A stretch of DNA of 64,000 nt from Lentimonas sp. CC4 (GTDB lineage Bacteria > Verrucomicrobiota > Verrucomicrobiia > Opitutales > Coraliomargaritaceae), in contig NZ_CACVBO010000001.1 of assembly GCF_902728235.1 (NCBI RefSeq), positions 3,372,001 through 3,436,000 on the forward strand. Direction: 5' to 3'. The notes under the pieces are model-generated. The model saw only the letters and a program-made list of their open reading frames with translations. It searched no databases and was not told where the DNA came from. Shown one piece after another: positions 8,677 through 17,586 of this stretch (position 1 is the stretch's first letter; each line of letters starts with the position of its first letter). The translations under genes and the position numbers were made by a program.

Positions 8677-8804
8677 AAGTGAAACAGACATTTCTGTCTG
8701 TCTCGGGTAAGTGAAACAGACACTGCCGTCTGTCTCGGCTAAGTGAAACAGACATTCCTGTCTGTCTTGAGTAAGTGAAACAGACATTCCTGTCTGTCTC
8801 TTCG
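8677..8804. repeat. Four tandem copies of a 32-bp palindromic unit
   Basis: Four head-to-tail 32-bp units begin at 8677, 8709, 8741 and 8773. Each starts AAGTGAAACAGACA and contains an inverted repeat of ACAGACA around a short variable centre (ttt, ctg, ttc). Units differ at only a few positions. A diverged inverted copy (ggcaggaatgcctgtatcac) follows at about 8825-8844. There are no spacers, so this is not CRISPR. Function unknown; such units could fold in RNA downstream of efp. Confidence 0.9.
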
Positions 8805-8859
8805 CATTTCAACAGACAACGATCAGGCAGGAATGCCTGTATCACTTCTTCCTTTAACC

Positions 8860-9129
8860 TAGATTTAGGAGTTAGAAGTTAGGAGTCAGACGGAGGTCTG
8901 CCGCAGATGGCGTAGCAAGTTAGTCTTTGATTATGAAGCCTTTGTAGATCCTCCTATAGCCGCCCACCGAGCGCAGCGACACTTATTATGCCCTTGGGCG
9001 CAACCGAAGGGCGAAGCCATTTGGCGAGCGTCTAAGACGCCATAAAACACTGATGCTCAGCTTCTAACTCCTTCCTCCTGACATGCTTCGCCATCTGCGG
9101 CAGACCTCCGTCTAACTACTCTTTTAAGG
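8860..9129 (+). repeat. Dispersed repeat element, copy A
   Basis: The element begins tagatttaggagttagaag and carries a conserved core cagacggaggtctgccg. It ends near cttctaactactcttttaagg. Its two ends hold about 30-bp inverted segments, at 8888-8917 and 9084-9113, so it can fold into a long hairpin. Related copies lie at 38751-38935, 39921-40177 and, inverted and decayed, 62515-62641. It is noncoding and shows no transposase. It fills the gap between efp and pyrC. Confidence 0.85.
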
Positions 9130-9130
9130 T

Positions 9131-10129
9131 TTAAACAATCGACGTCACTGCCCACGGGATCGTTTCCCCCGCACGGTATGGCACGACATCGCCATAGCGC
9201 TCGGGAACGACCATACCAGTCTTTTCCAACGTCACACGCTTCGACAGCGGCGTGAAGTTGTGGATACGTTGCGCATTGCCACTCACAAATGCCTGCAAGT
9301 TATCCAAAGCATCGTGTTGCTCAAAGAGCTCGACCAGCGTCGGCAAACACACCGGCGCAGTGAACAAGCCCGCCGCACAACCGCAGCACTCCTTCTTGGA
9401 AATTGGATGCGGCGCGGAATCGCTACCAAACATCAACTTAGGGTGCGCTTGCAACGCCGCAGCCAACAATGCCTCACGATCCTCGGGACGCTTCGCAATC
9501 GGCTTGCAGAACAAGTGTGGCTGCAACATTCCGCCAGCCACATCATTGAGTGTAATCATCAAGTGATGCAGTGTCACCGTCGCATGCAGATTCTCATAGC
9601 GATCCAGCATCTCCACCGCGTCGCGCGTTGTGATGTGCTCCATCGTAATTTTTAGCTTCGGATACTTCTGTGCCAAATACTCGTAGCTGGCCAAAAACTC
9701 CTTTTCACGATCCATCACAAAACCATGCGTCTCGCCATGGATCATGAGCGGAATGCCCATCTCTTCCATTAACTTGAAAGTGCTCTCAACCGCGCCGAGT
9801 TCCTTAACGCCCGCCTCACTATTCGTCGTCGCACCAGCCGGATACAGCTTGATACCGAAGATGTGCTCACGAGCTGCAGCGAGCTTCGCCTCAGAATAGT
9901 TGCGAAAGAACAACATCATCATCGGATCAAACACCGTATTTCCCTTCGCCGCATTGATCTGATCGCGATACACCTTCAACCGCTCCAAATTATCCACTGG
10001 CGGCACCAAATTCGGCATAATGATCGCACCCGAGAAGTGCTCCGCGCTCAGTGGTGTCACGCACTCCATCATAGCCCCCTCGCGGAGGTGTAAGTGCATA
10101 TCAAGAGGTGAATCAATTACAAATTCCAT
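9131..10129 (-). CDS. pyrC: Dihydroorotase (class II PyrC type)
   Basis: Zinc amidohydrolase that closes carbamoyl-aspartate to dihydroorotate in pyrimidine synthesis. The 332 residues contain the metal ligands DMHLHLREG at the N-terminus, the carboxylated-lysine region [30 protein letters not shown] and the catalytic aspartate segment FGSDSAPHP. The length fits the short E. coli-type enzyme rather than the longer class I form. It is transcribed leftward and stands alone; the dispersed repeat element ends 2 nt beyond its stop codon. Confidence 0.95.
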   Translation of the reverse strand: MEFVIDSPLDMHLHLREGAMMECVTPLSAEHFSGAIIMPNLVPPVDNLERLKVYRDQINAAKGNTVFDPMMMLFFRNYSEAKLAAAREHIFGIKLYPAGATTNSEAGVKELGAVESTFKLMEEMGIPLMIHGETHGFVMDREKEFLASYEYLAQKYPKLKITMEHITTRDAVEMLDRYENLHATVTLHHLMITLNDVAGGMLQPHLFCKPIAKRPEDREALLAAALQAHPKLMFGSDSAPHPISKKECCGCAAGLFTAPVCLPTLVELFEQHDALDNLQAFVSGNAQRIHNFTPLSKRVTLEKTGMVVPERYGDVVPYRAGETIPWAVTSIV

Positions 10130-10258
10130 TCAAGCAAGCTATTCAGACGCCCCCCTGCCTGCAAAGCATAAAGCACTCTGGCATGTGAAGATTTCCAGTA
10201 GGCCGGATGATTTGCCCCACAATACAAGAGCAACCAAACTGAACTGCTGAGCGACTAG

Positions 10259-11401
10259 TTACTCGCTCAAATCCAAATCAGCGCTGTCGATCATCGTGAC
10301 CTGCTTACCCATTTTCTTCTGAATCACTTTAAAATGGTGCAGATCGTCTGGAGTAATCAGCGAGATCGCATCTCCCGAAGTATCCGCACGCCCTGTTCGT
10401 CCGATGCGGTGAATGTAATCTTTAGGCGAACGAGGCAGCTCGTAATTGATTACGCAGGGCAAAGACTCGATATCAATGCCACGCGCGAGTAGATCCGTCG
10501 CAACCAACACAGGAAGCTGCCCAGACTTGAAGCGCTGCAATGTATCGCGCCGCGCATTCTGCCCCATCTTCGAATGCACCGCTGCAGCGTTGATCTTATT
10601 TTTAATGAGCTTGCGCACGAGGTTATCCGCGCGGCGCTTAGAAGACACGAACACCAACACCTGCTGCCCCGCATACTCCGACTGAATTAAGTGGCGCAGC
10701 AACGGCCCCTTCCGTTCCTCTGACACGGAGTAACTCAATTGATTGATCAATTCGATATCATCGACCTCATCTTCAATCTTACAGACGAGCGGATCGGTCA
10801 ATAAGACCTGTTGCACTTGCGATAAATCGTTACTGAGCGTGGCCGAGAATAACAGGTTCTGCCGTTCCACTGGCAACAAGGCCAAGATTCGATCGACCTC
10901 ATCCTTAAAACCAAGGTTCAGAATTTTATCTGCCTCATCGAGCACCAGCGTCTCAATCGATGACAGGCGCACCGCGTTCTTCTCAACCAGGTCGAGGAGC
11001 CGTCCTGGCGTGGCGATTAGCACATTCACGCGACCAATTGCCTGCATCTGCGTATTGATTGAGACACCGCCATACACCGCGAGGCATTTAAATTGTTCGT
11101 CTAGGCATGGTATAAAATCTAGAAAGACTTCGCACACTTGATCAGCCAACTCACGCGTCGGCACTAGCACCAGCACCGTCGGTTCGCGATACTGCAGAGC
11201 CTTCGCCTGCTGTAAGTGCTGCAGAATCGGTAGCACATAGCTGACCGTTTTACCTGAACCCGTCTTCGCGATGCCTAAAACATCCCTACGCTCTAGGATC
11301 GCGGGAATGGCCGCCCGCTGAATCGGGCTCGTTTGTGTAAATTGATAATGGGCAAGCGCGGGAAAGAAATAAGGCGCGAGGTCGAGATCTGAAAAAGACA
11401 T
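10259..11401 (-). CDS. DEAD-box RNA helicase
   Basis: ATP-dependent RNA helicase of 380 residues with all core motifs: the Q motif region FTQTSPIQ, motif I AKTGSGKT, Ia PTRELADQ, motif II VLDEAD, motif III SAT, and in the second RecA domain LVATDLLARGID and motif VI HRIGRTGR. The protein ends shortly after the helicase core, so it lacks the basic C-terminal tail found in RhlE, SrmB or DbpA. It probably acts in ribosome assembly or RNA decay; the exact orthologue cannot be assigned. It is transcribed leftward upstream of pyrC with a 129-nt gap. Confidence 0.93.
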   Translation of the reverse strand: MSFSDLDLAPYFFPALAHYQFTQTSPIQRAAIPAILERRDVLGIAKTGSGKTVSYVLPILQHLQQAKALQYREPTVLVLVPTRELADQVCEVFLDFIPCLDEQFKCLAVYGGVSINTQMQAIGRVNVLIATPGRLLDLVEKNAVRLSSIETLVLDEADKILNLGFKDEVDRILALLPVERQNLLFSATLSNDLSQVQQVLLTDPLVCKIEDEVDDIELINQLSYSVSEERKGPLLRHLIQSEYAGQQVLVFVSSKRRADNLVRKLIKNKINAAAVHSKMGQNARRDTLQRFKSGQLPVLVATDLLARGIDIESLPCVINYELPRSPKDYIHRIGRTGRADTSGDAISLITPDDLHHFKVIQKKMGKQVTMIDSADLDLSE

Positions 11402-11579
11402 AACTAAAAAGAAGAAACTAAGTGCAGTGTGACTGCGTCAATCAGTCCCTAGGCATAGGCGATGCGCTTGGCGATCAAAAGTCTTCAACTCGCACCTTTC
11501 GCCCTTTGCGCGTCCAACTCTACGTTAAGAGAAAATCATAATCGACCTGAACCAGTGTTCATGATCTAAAGACCAAATA

Positions 11580-12998
11580 ATGCCCATCACTTCACAAATC
11601 CTCGAACGCACTTGGAATCGCCTCAAAGCGCACTATTCGGAGCCAACACCTAGCGGCGCATGGAGCCGCGCCTATCGCCGTATTTTAGGCAGGTATTACC
11701 GTTTTCTAATTCCAAGCGGTAGTCGTGTGCTAGAAATCGGCTGTGGCTCGGGCGAATTGCTCCAACACCTACCTGAGCGTAAAGTCGCAGGCATGGATCT
11801 CGTCGAAGCACAAATCAGCGCCGCGAAGCAGCAACTCCCGGGCGTGGATTTCACTTGCGCGGCCGGCGAGACCGCCACCTTCAGTCAGACCTACGACTAC
11901 CTCATCCTATCAGACACGCTCAATGAAGCAGCCGATGCCCAACAACTCTTAGAAAACCTGCACCACGCAGCCACGCCTGATACGCGCCTGACGCTCAATA
12001 TCCACAACACGCTCTGGCGCCCAATACTCGGGCTCAGCACCGCCATCGGACTCAAACCAAAACGCCCCCAGCTCAACTGGCTCTCCACCGACGACCTGCA
12101 GAATCTACTCGACCTCGCGGGCTGGGAAATGGTGCGCTCCGATGCGCGTATCCTCATTCCTCACGAACTCTGCGGCCTCGGCACACTAGTCAACAAATTC
12201 ATCGCTCCACTCGTTCCATTCGCCTGCCTGAGCCTCTTCTTTGTCGCTCGCCCGAAGCAGGCACCCGTCCCTGCCGACAGCCTCTCCGTCACTGTCATCA
12301 TCCCTGCTCGTAATGAGAAGGGCAATATCGAGGCCGCGATTGAGCGCACACCCCATATGGGCAAGTCCACCGAAATCATTTTCGTCGAAGGTAATTCCCA
12401 AGACGACACATGGGACACCATTCAAGCCGCGATCAAAAACCACCCTGAACGCGACATCAAAGCCTACCAGCAAACTGGCAAAGGCAAAGGCGACGCCATG
12501 CGCCTCGGCTACGAAAAAGCCACTGGCGACATCATCATGATCCTCGATGCGGATCTCACAGTGCCACCTGAAGATCTCCCGAAATTCTTTGACGCCATCC
12601 AACTCGGACACTGCGAATTCGTCAACGGTGTGCGCCTAGTCTATCCGATGGAAGACGAAGCGATGCGCTTCCTCAACATGTGCGGCAATAAATTCTTCAG
12701 CATGCTCTTCTCGTGGCTACTCAGCATGCCGATCAAAGACACGCTCTGCGGCACCAAAGTCTTCAGTAAGACACACTACGAACTCATCGAAGCGAACCGC
12801 AGCTACTTCGGCAACTTCGACCCCTTCGGCGATTTCGATCTCATCTTTGGAGCAGCGAAGCTAAACCTAAAAATCCGCGACCTGCCGATCCGCTACCAAA
12901 GCCGCACCTACGGCGAGCCACAAATCGACCGATGGCGCGACGGTATGCTGCTCATACGTATGGGTATCTTTGCTGCTCGTAAGATTAAGTTTCTGTAA
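11580..12998 (+). CDS. Methyltransferase-glycosyltransferase (GT2) fusion protein
   Basis: A 472-residue two-domain protein. The N-terminal domain (about 20-215) is a class I SAM-dependent methyltransferase with motif I VLEIGCGSGELL. The C-terminal domain (about 235-472) is a family 2 glycosyltransferase with VTVIIPARNEKGNI, the metal-binding ILDADLTV and CGTKVF, resembling dolichol/polyprenyl-phosphate mannosyltransferases but without membrane helices. The fusion suggests that one lipid-linked or polysaccharide product is both glycosylated and methylated. No other surface-polysaccharide genes adjoin it, so pathway is unknown. The start at 11580 directly precedes an uninterrupted domain; no clear Shine-Dalgarno sequence is seen. 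Confidence 0.88.
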   Translation: MPITSQILERTWNRLKAHYSEPTPSGAWSRAYRRILGRYYRFLIPSGSRVLEIGCGSGELLQHLPERKVAGMDLVEAQISAAKQQLPGVDFTCAAGETATFSQTYDYLILSDTLNEAADAQQLLENLHHAATPDTRLTLNIHNTLWRPILGLSTAIGLKPKRPQLNWLSTDDLQNLLDLAGWEMVRSDARILIPHELCGLGTLVNKFIAPLVPFACLSLFFVARPKQAPVPADSLSVTVIIPARNEKGNIEAAIERTPHMGKSTEIIFVEGNSQDDTWDTIQAAIKNHPERDIKAYQQTGKGKGDAMRLGYEKATGDIIMILDADLTVPPEDLPKFFDAIQLGHCEFVNGVRLVYPMEDEAMRFLNMCGNKFFSMLFSWLLSMPIKDTLCGTKVFSKTHYELIEANRSYFGNFDPFGDFDLIFGAAKLNLKIRDLPIRYQSRTYGEPQIDRWRDGMLLIRMGIFAARKIKFL

Positions 12999-13128
12999 GC
13001 TCCAAGTCCAACATCTCGGTGCTGAAGTCGTAGGTAGCTTTTGTGCGCCTAAGCAGACGCGACAGCCAATCCTGTATCGGCAACCATGGTAGCGAACTCG
13101 CGCTAGCGAGGTCGACCACTGTAACATC

Positions 13129-13313
13129 GTAGGGGCTTTGCTTGCGAAGCCCGCGCAAAGGCGACACGCATAGGAAGTTGTAAAACTTTAGCTGCCTTCG
13201 CGGGTGCCGCCCTTCGACAAGCTCTGGGCCTTGAGCCTGTCGAAACGGCAAGCAGCACCCCTACCCCAGATGCTTCGATTTCACAAATCACAATACTTGA
13301 TGCGCGTGAGTAT
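13129..13313 (+). repeat. MITE-like element, copy 1 (left end missing)
   Basis: Matches copy 2 from gtaggggctttgcttgcgaa to the right terminus cgcgtgagtat with only a few substitutions, but lacks the left ATACTCACGCG terminus. A third, inverted copy lies at 38220-38490. Confidence 0.8.
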
Positions 13314-13419
13314 AACATCGCATCGCGCAGCCGATCCTGTATCAACAGCCATTGTAGCGAACTCGCGCTAGCGAGGTCGAACCACTGTAAGATCACACGA
13401 GAAAAATGCAGACGCGACT

Positions 13420-13661
13420 ATACTCACGCGAATCATGATTTGTGAAAAGTGCTTTCATGTTATTTCGCTATCTTGCTGTAGGGGCTTTGCTTGCGAAGCC
13501 CGCGCAAAGGCGACACGCATAGGAAGTGGTAAAACTTTAGCTACCTTCGCGGGTGCCGCCCTTCGACAAGCTCTGGGCCTTGAGCCTGTCGAAACGGCAA
13601 GCAGCACCCCTACGCCAGATGCTTCGATTTCACAAATCACAATACTTATGCGCGTGAGTAT
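13420..13661 (+). mobile_element. MITE-like element with inverted termini, copy 2
   Basis: A 242-bp noncoding element bounded by ATACTCACGCG at 13420-13430 and its reverse complement CGCGTGAGTAT at 13651-13661. The inverted similarity extends inward through the gatttgtga/tcacaaatc segments. Inside is the sequence shared with copy 1 and with the inverted copy at 38220-38490. It has no transposase gene, which is the layout of a non-autonomous element. Target-site duplications could not be confirmed by eye. Confidence 0.65.
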
Positions 13662-13808
13662 AACATCGCATCGCGACAGCCGATCCAACCTCAGCAACCA
13701 TTGTAGCGAACTCGCGCGAGCGAGGTCGAGGTAGAGGTCGAGGTAGAGGTCGAACCACCCAAGCTAACCGCTTGCCAGCCAGCAGAAAGCTCTCCAACCT
13801 CTGCCGTC

Positions 13809-15020
13809 ATGTTGATTAGTCTCCTGGGTTATCTTGTGCTTATTACGGTGGCGTGGCTTTGCTCCACGGCTCGAGGAAAGATCAATTGGCGCACCGTGCT
13901 CGGCGCAATCGCCATCCAATTCGCATTTGGCGCGCTGGTGCTCTATGTGCCAGCAGGCAAAGTCGCACTGATCTGGCTATCGGAGCTCGTCGCTGCTGTA
14001 ATCGCATATGGCGACGACGGCATCGGCTTTGTATTCGGCGGATTGAGCGACCCCTCGCAAAGCCTCGGCTTCATTTTCGCATTCAAAGTGCTGCCAGTCA
14101 TCATCTTCTTCTCGTCACTCATTTCAGTGCTCTACTACCTGCGCGTAATGCCAGTCGTAGTCAAATGCCTCGGCAGCGGCCTTCAAAAACTACTCGGCAC
14201 GAGCCACGCAGAATCACTCAGCGCGACGGCCAACATTTTCGTGGGGCAGACCGAAGCACCACTGGCAATCAAGCCCTACCTAGCACGCATGACGCGCTCA
14301 GAATTTTTCGCAGTGATGGTCGGCGGTTTAGCTTCGATCGCAGGCAGCGTGCTAGCAGCCTATGCATCAATGGGCATCGAGCTTAAATATTTACTAGCAG
14401 CCTGCTTCATGGCTGCCCCCTCCGGCCTATTGTTAGCCAAACTCCTGATTCCCGAAACCGAAACGGCCGACAACAGCTCACTACCGGAAGACTTAGAGGG
14501 CAAGCCTGCCAACGTTTTTGACGCCGCAGCGGGCGGTGCATCCGACGGCATGCGACTGGCGCTCAATGTCGGTGCAATGCTCCTAGCGTTCATCGGACTC
14601 ATCGCATTGATCAATGGCGCGCTCGGCTATATGGGTGGGCTCTGCGGATACGAGGCGCTCAGCTTACAACTCATCCTTGGATGGGTGTTCAGCCCAGTCG
14701 CTTGGTTGCTTGGAATTCCATGGGAGCACGCAACCATTGGCGGTTCCTTTATCGGGCAAAAACTGGTGGTAAATGAGTATATCGCGTTCAACGAGTTTAA
14801 AGAAGTGCGCGACGCACTGAGCACCCGCACACAGGCCATCATTACCTTCGCGCTTTGTGGATTTGCCAACTTCTCTTCGATTGCAATCCTACTCGGCGGC
14901 CTCGGTAGTCTCGTTCCATCGCGCCGCGCAGAAATCGCTCAACTCGGGCTCAAAGCCGTGCTCGCAGGCACACTCGCCAACCTCTCCAGCGCAGCCATTG
15001 CAGGCATGCTTATACAGTAA
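13809..15020 (+). CDS. Concentrative nucleoside transporter (CNT/NupC family)
   Basis: Inner-membrane nucleoside:cation symporter of 403 residues with about ten hydrophobic segments. The family marks are present: [18 protein letters not shown], the following [19 protein letters not shown], and the C-terminal [19 protein letters not shown] with a Pro-Ser-Arg-Arg turn. Length equals that of bacterial NupC-like proteins. The coupling ion (sodium or proton) and nucleoside range cannot be read from the sequence. The gene stands alone after the repeat block, and no nucleoside-catabolic genes adjoin it. Confidence 0.93.
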   Translation: MLISLLGYLVLITVAWLCSTARGKINWRTVLGAIAIQFAFGALVLYVPAGKVALIWLSELVAAVIAYGDDGIGFVFGGLSDPSQSLGFIFAFKVLPVIIFFSSLISVLYYLRVMPVVVKCLGSGLQKLLGTSHAESLSATANIFVGQTEAPLAIKPYLARMTRSEFFAVMVGGLASIAGSVLAAYASMGIELKYLLAACFMAAPSGLLLAKLLIPETETADNSSLPEDLEGKPANVFDAAAGGASDGMRLALNVGAMLLAFIGLIALINGALGYMGGLCGYEALSLQLILGWVFSPVAWLLGIPWEHATIGGSFIGQKLVVNEYIAFNEFKEVRDALSTRTQAIITFALCGFANFSSIAILLGGLGSLVPSRRAEIAQLGLKAVLAGTLANLSSAAIAGMLIQ

Positions 15021-15154
15021 ATAAAGCACCTTAATAAGGAGTAAAAAACACACGACGCCAATGGACAGCCACGCCCGATCAGGCATACTATTGTCATAGG
15101 CAATTGCCCGATTGCCTCCCCCTCCTACCCCAACCCTAGAACACCCTATATTCG

Positions 15155-15619
15155 ATGGATACCTCAACTTCGACACGCAAAGAACCCAGCGCACGCGTTA
15201 GCTGGGAGACCCTCCACGCTCAAATAGCTTCGGTAAAGAGTAATATCTCATTCAAAGAACTATCCACAGCAAAGAGTGAAAATATCTTCATACTCAACAC
15301 GCATCGACAGATCGTGTTCATCACCCGCAGCGGTTTAGATTTATTCCAGATCGAAGACCCCTCAGAAGCCTACGGCTGCCGCCCAGGCGAAATGATGGGG
15401 TGCGACCACGCACGAGCAAACGGCTGCGGAGAATCCGAAGAATGCAAAGAGTGTGGAGCCTATCAAGCAGCCCTCGCCTGCTTACAGCACAACAGCGGCA
15501 CCAAACGCTTCCACTTGAAGCAAGCAGACCGCGAACAGACCATCGACTTCACCGTCCATACAGAAGCAATCAGCCTACAAGGTGAACTCTTCATCATGGT
15601 CTCATTAATCCAGGACTAG
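15155..15619 (+). CDS. Stand-alone PAS-domain protein with conserved cysteine motif
   Basis: A 154-residue cytoplasmic protein. After a charged N-terminal 40 residues it has a PAS-like domain (ENIFILNTHRQIVFITRSG). This contains the subfamily motif CRPGEMMGC, then GCGESEECKECGA, a cysteine cluster seen in a group of PAS sensors that may bind a cofactor or sense redox state. There is no kinase, cyclase or DNA-binding output domain, so it would have to act through a partner. It precedes a gene-free stretch of almost 900 nt and then the cassette array. Confidence 0.75.
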   Translation: MDTSTSTRKEPSARVSWETLHAQIASVKSNISFKELSTAKSENIFILNTHRQIVFITRSGLDLFQIEDPSEAYGCRPGEMMGCDHARANGCGESEECKECGAYQAALACLQHNSGTKRFHLKQADREQTIDFTVHTEAISLQGELFIMVSLIQD

Positions 15620-16486
15620 CGATGCACCGAACCCAAGTGTAGCTTATTCAACTGGCTCTAAAAGACCGCGCATCCTCATACTTTGCGAGTTTCGTGCCAT
15701 CGGGCCAGACCTCACGTGATTACCAAAGTCCTAGCGTGACGATTCACCAACCGTTTCGTTCGCACTAACACTTCCCACTCTCACTAACACTCTCACTTCC
15801 ACTTCAAAGCCGCGTGGAGCGAAGTCGCGTTAGACGAAGTCTTATACGCGCACGAAGCTCTTTACGCGGTCACTCGCCGCAGGCGCTCACTCTCGGCGCA
15901 GCCGAGTCAGCCGAGTGTCATAACGAATCCAACGGGCTCCGCACTCCCATACCGGGCTTTTTCATCACATGCGTGTAGATCTGCGTCGTCTCCCGCGTAA
16001 AAAGGCTGCGCCTCACGCGGTTTCGATTAGACCGCGTGCGCGTAGCGTTTTACGCGGCGCCCAACGGGGAAACTGTATAATCTTCATAACACCTGTAATA
16101 GTGATCAAAAATATACTTAAATCAAACCGATGAGTTAATTGAGTGCACGATTAGCCGGAATATAAAAATCAAAAAAAAAACACACAAAACAGATACATCC
16201 TATTGCCTATGAGCTACTTGCTGACTTTCAGAATGCACAATCGGAGATTTAAAAAAAGTGATATCATTCACTCAGCTTCAAAAACCACTGCTGAGTGCAC
16301 GAATCGGCGGAAACTAAACCTTGATATTGAAACGATATTGACTTAGCTCACACACACATCATTACCGCTTACCCTACTCCTACACTGACAAACAGCCACA
16401 ATAATCAAACGGTTCCCTTGAAATTGCCTCAAAATAAAACAAACCACCAACCCTTGTTATCATTCACTCAGTGAATGACTTAACAC
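15620..16486. other. Gene-free region upstream of the cassette array
   Basis: About 870 nt without a supportable gene. It holds several GC-rich hairpins: 15827-15849 is a 23-nt palindrome whose reverse complement matches 21 of 23 bases at 21766-21788 beyond the array, and 15993-16020 is a related hairpin. From about 16080 the sequence becomes AT-rich. A short duplicated segment gagtgcacga...cggaa appears at 16141-16160 and 16293-16312, and atcattcactcag occurs at about 16263 and 16458. An attI site or a decayed integrase gene would be expected here in a complete integron, but I cannot identify either. Confidence 0.6.
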
Positions 16487-16507
16487 TGTTAGCTACCAGA
16501 AAATAAA

Positions 16508-17494
16508 ATGAAACCACGCGTATTTGTCAGCTCAACAATAAGAGATCTCCAACACATTAGGGACGCAGTTCGTGACGTAATCGAAGAGCTAGGCTATCAG
16601 CCCGTGATGAGTGAGCACGGTGAAGTTGGTTTTTTGCCAAGCGTAACTGCTGCTAATTCTTGCTATCAAGAGGCCATGGATTCTGACCTTGGAATACTTA
16701 TCATCGGTAAACGGTATGGAGACGAGGACGATAATGATGAAGTCAGCGTAACACACAAAGAATTTCGAACACTCCATGAGCGTAGCATTCCATTGGTTAC
16801 ACTCATCGAAAGGGATATTTTCGCATCCAAGACAATATTCGATGCCAGCGAGAATAATGCGTCCATAACAATCCCAGGAATGGATAAGCCAGGAAAAACC
16901 TTCGATTTTGTAGAAGAAGTCATGCTGTCCCCATATAATAATGGCGTGAGTGAATTTAGGCACATTGCGGAAGTAAGAGAATACATCAAAGCTCAGTTTG
17001 GCCATATATTCGGAGACCTACTCAGAAGGAGGAATGAAACAAACAAATCGGAACTACGTGATATTCTTTCTGCTGTTACAGCATTAAGGCATGACATCAA
17101 CCAGGGCAGTAACGATCCGAATTCAAACCGATTCCTTAAAGCATCTAGATATTTACTTAGTGATGATGCAACGCACTATAAAAGCTTCCTAAATAATTTA
17201 TGCGGATCATTTGATGCGGCAGTGCAAGCAATCCTAGAATATGAGTCATTCGATGCACTCGTTGAAGGGCATGGTGCAGAATTAACAGTAGTCTCCGATA
17301 GTCAAAGTTTCCAAGAATGGTGGAATAGAAATGAGACAACCTGGGCTTCATCCTGGGGGGTTCAAAGTAACACAGGCGGCTTTGGTGTTGGTGGATATGC
17401 AAATCTAAGAGAAGGTGGAATCGGGATATCTGAGAGGGTTCAGCAAATATTCCGAGGAAACCACCAATCCATTCGGGCTCATGCAATGGAATAG
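16508..17494 (+). CDS. DUF4062-domain protein (cassette 1)
   Basis: A 328-residue cytoplasmic protein. The N-terminal 90 or so residues are a DUF4062 domain (RVFVSSTIRDLQHIRDAV, then CYQEAMDSDLGILIIGKRYG), a Rossmann-like fold related to TIR/SEFIR domains and often found at the front of NTPase signalling or defence proteins. The remaining 230 residues have no recognised effector; a Gly/Trp-rich stretch (WASSWGVQSNTGGFGVGG) lies near the C-terminus. It starts 20 nt after the first junction and its stop lies 1 nt before its attC site. A defence role is plausible from family and context but unproven. Confidence 0.85.
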   Translation: MKPRVFVSSTIRDLQHIRDAVRDVIEELGYQPVMSEHGEVGFLPSVTAANSCYQEAMDSDLGILIIGKRYGDEDDNDEVSVTHKEFRTLHERSIPLVTLIERDIFASKTIFDASENNASITIPGMDKPGKTFDFVEEVMLSPYNNGVSEFRHIAEVREYIKAQFGHIFGDLLRRRNETNKSELRDILSAVTALRHDINQGSNDPNSNRFLKASRYLLSDDATHYKSFLNNLCGSFDAAVQAILEYESFDALVEGHGAELTVVSDSQSFQEWWNRNETTWASSWGVQSNTGGFGVGGYANLREGGIGISERVQQIFRGNHQSIRAHAME

Positions 17495-17495
17495 G

Positions 17496-17563
17496 AGCTA
17501 ACCAGACGGCGCACTCAATAGATTTCGCTACCGCTCATCTATCGAGTGGCCTTAACGTTCGGC
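17496..17563 (+). other. attC site 1
   Basis: R'' AGCTAAC (17496-17502) and R' GTTCGGC (17557-17563) flank arms that pair as GGCGCACTC...ATAGAT with ATCTAT..GAGTGGCC around the conserved loop tttcgctaccgctc. The last arm reads CTTAACG before the crossover G, as in classical attC sites. R'' is the exact complement of the junction at 16487. Confidence 0.85.
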
Positions 17564-17586
17564 AAAAGAAAAAACAACCACCGCCT

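Larger units (their letters stand above)
13069..13760. repeat. Composite repeat block filling the 13.0-13.8 kb gap
   Basis: The gap between 12999 and 13808 is almost entirely repeats. A short unit of about 60 bp (core tagcgaactcgcgctagcga) occurs at about 13069-13126, 13328-13391 and 13677-13760. It alternates with two copies of a longer element (13129-13313 and 13420-13661) that are almost identical over more than 180 bp. The last short unit ends in a 12-bp tandem repeat (aggtcgaggtag, nearly three copies, about 13722-13753). Apparent open frames here are repeat-encoded and not supported as genes. Confidence 0.85.

Noticed and set aside
8677-8804. Possible CRISPR array
   Set aside because: The repeats are directly adjacent with no unique spacers, and no cas genes are present.
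13435-13734. Frame with a GSGKT Walker A-like string
   Set aside because: Encoded by the MITE-like repeat, also present inverted at 38.3 kb; no ATPase fold follows, so the match is accidental.
15827-15849. GTTAGAC as an additional attC R' box upstream of cassette 1
   Set aside because: No complementary GTCTAAC box and no gene follow; the string is part of a palindrome related to 21766-21788.
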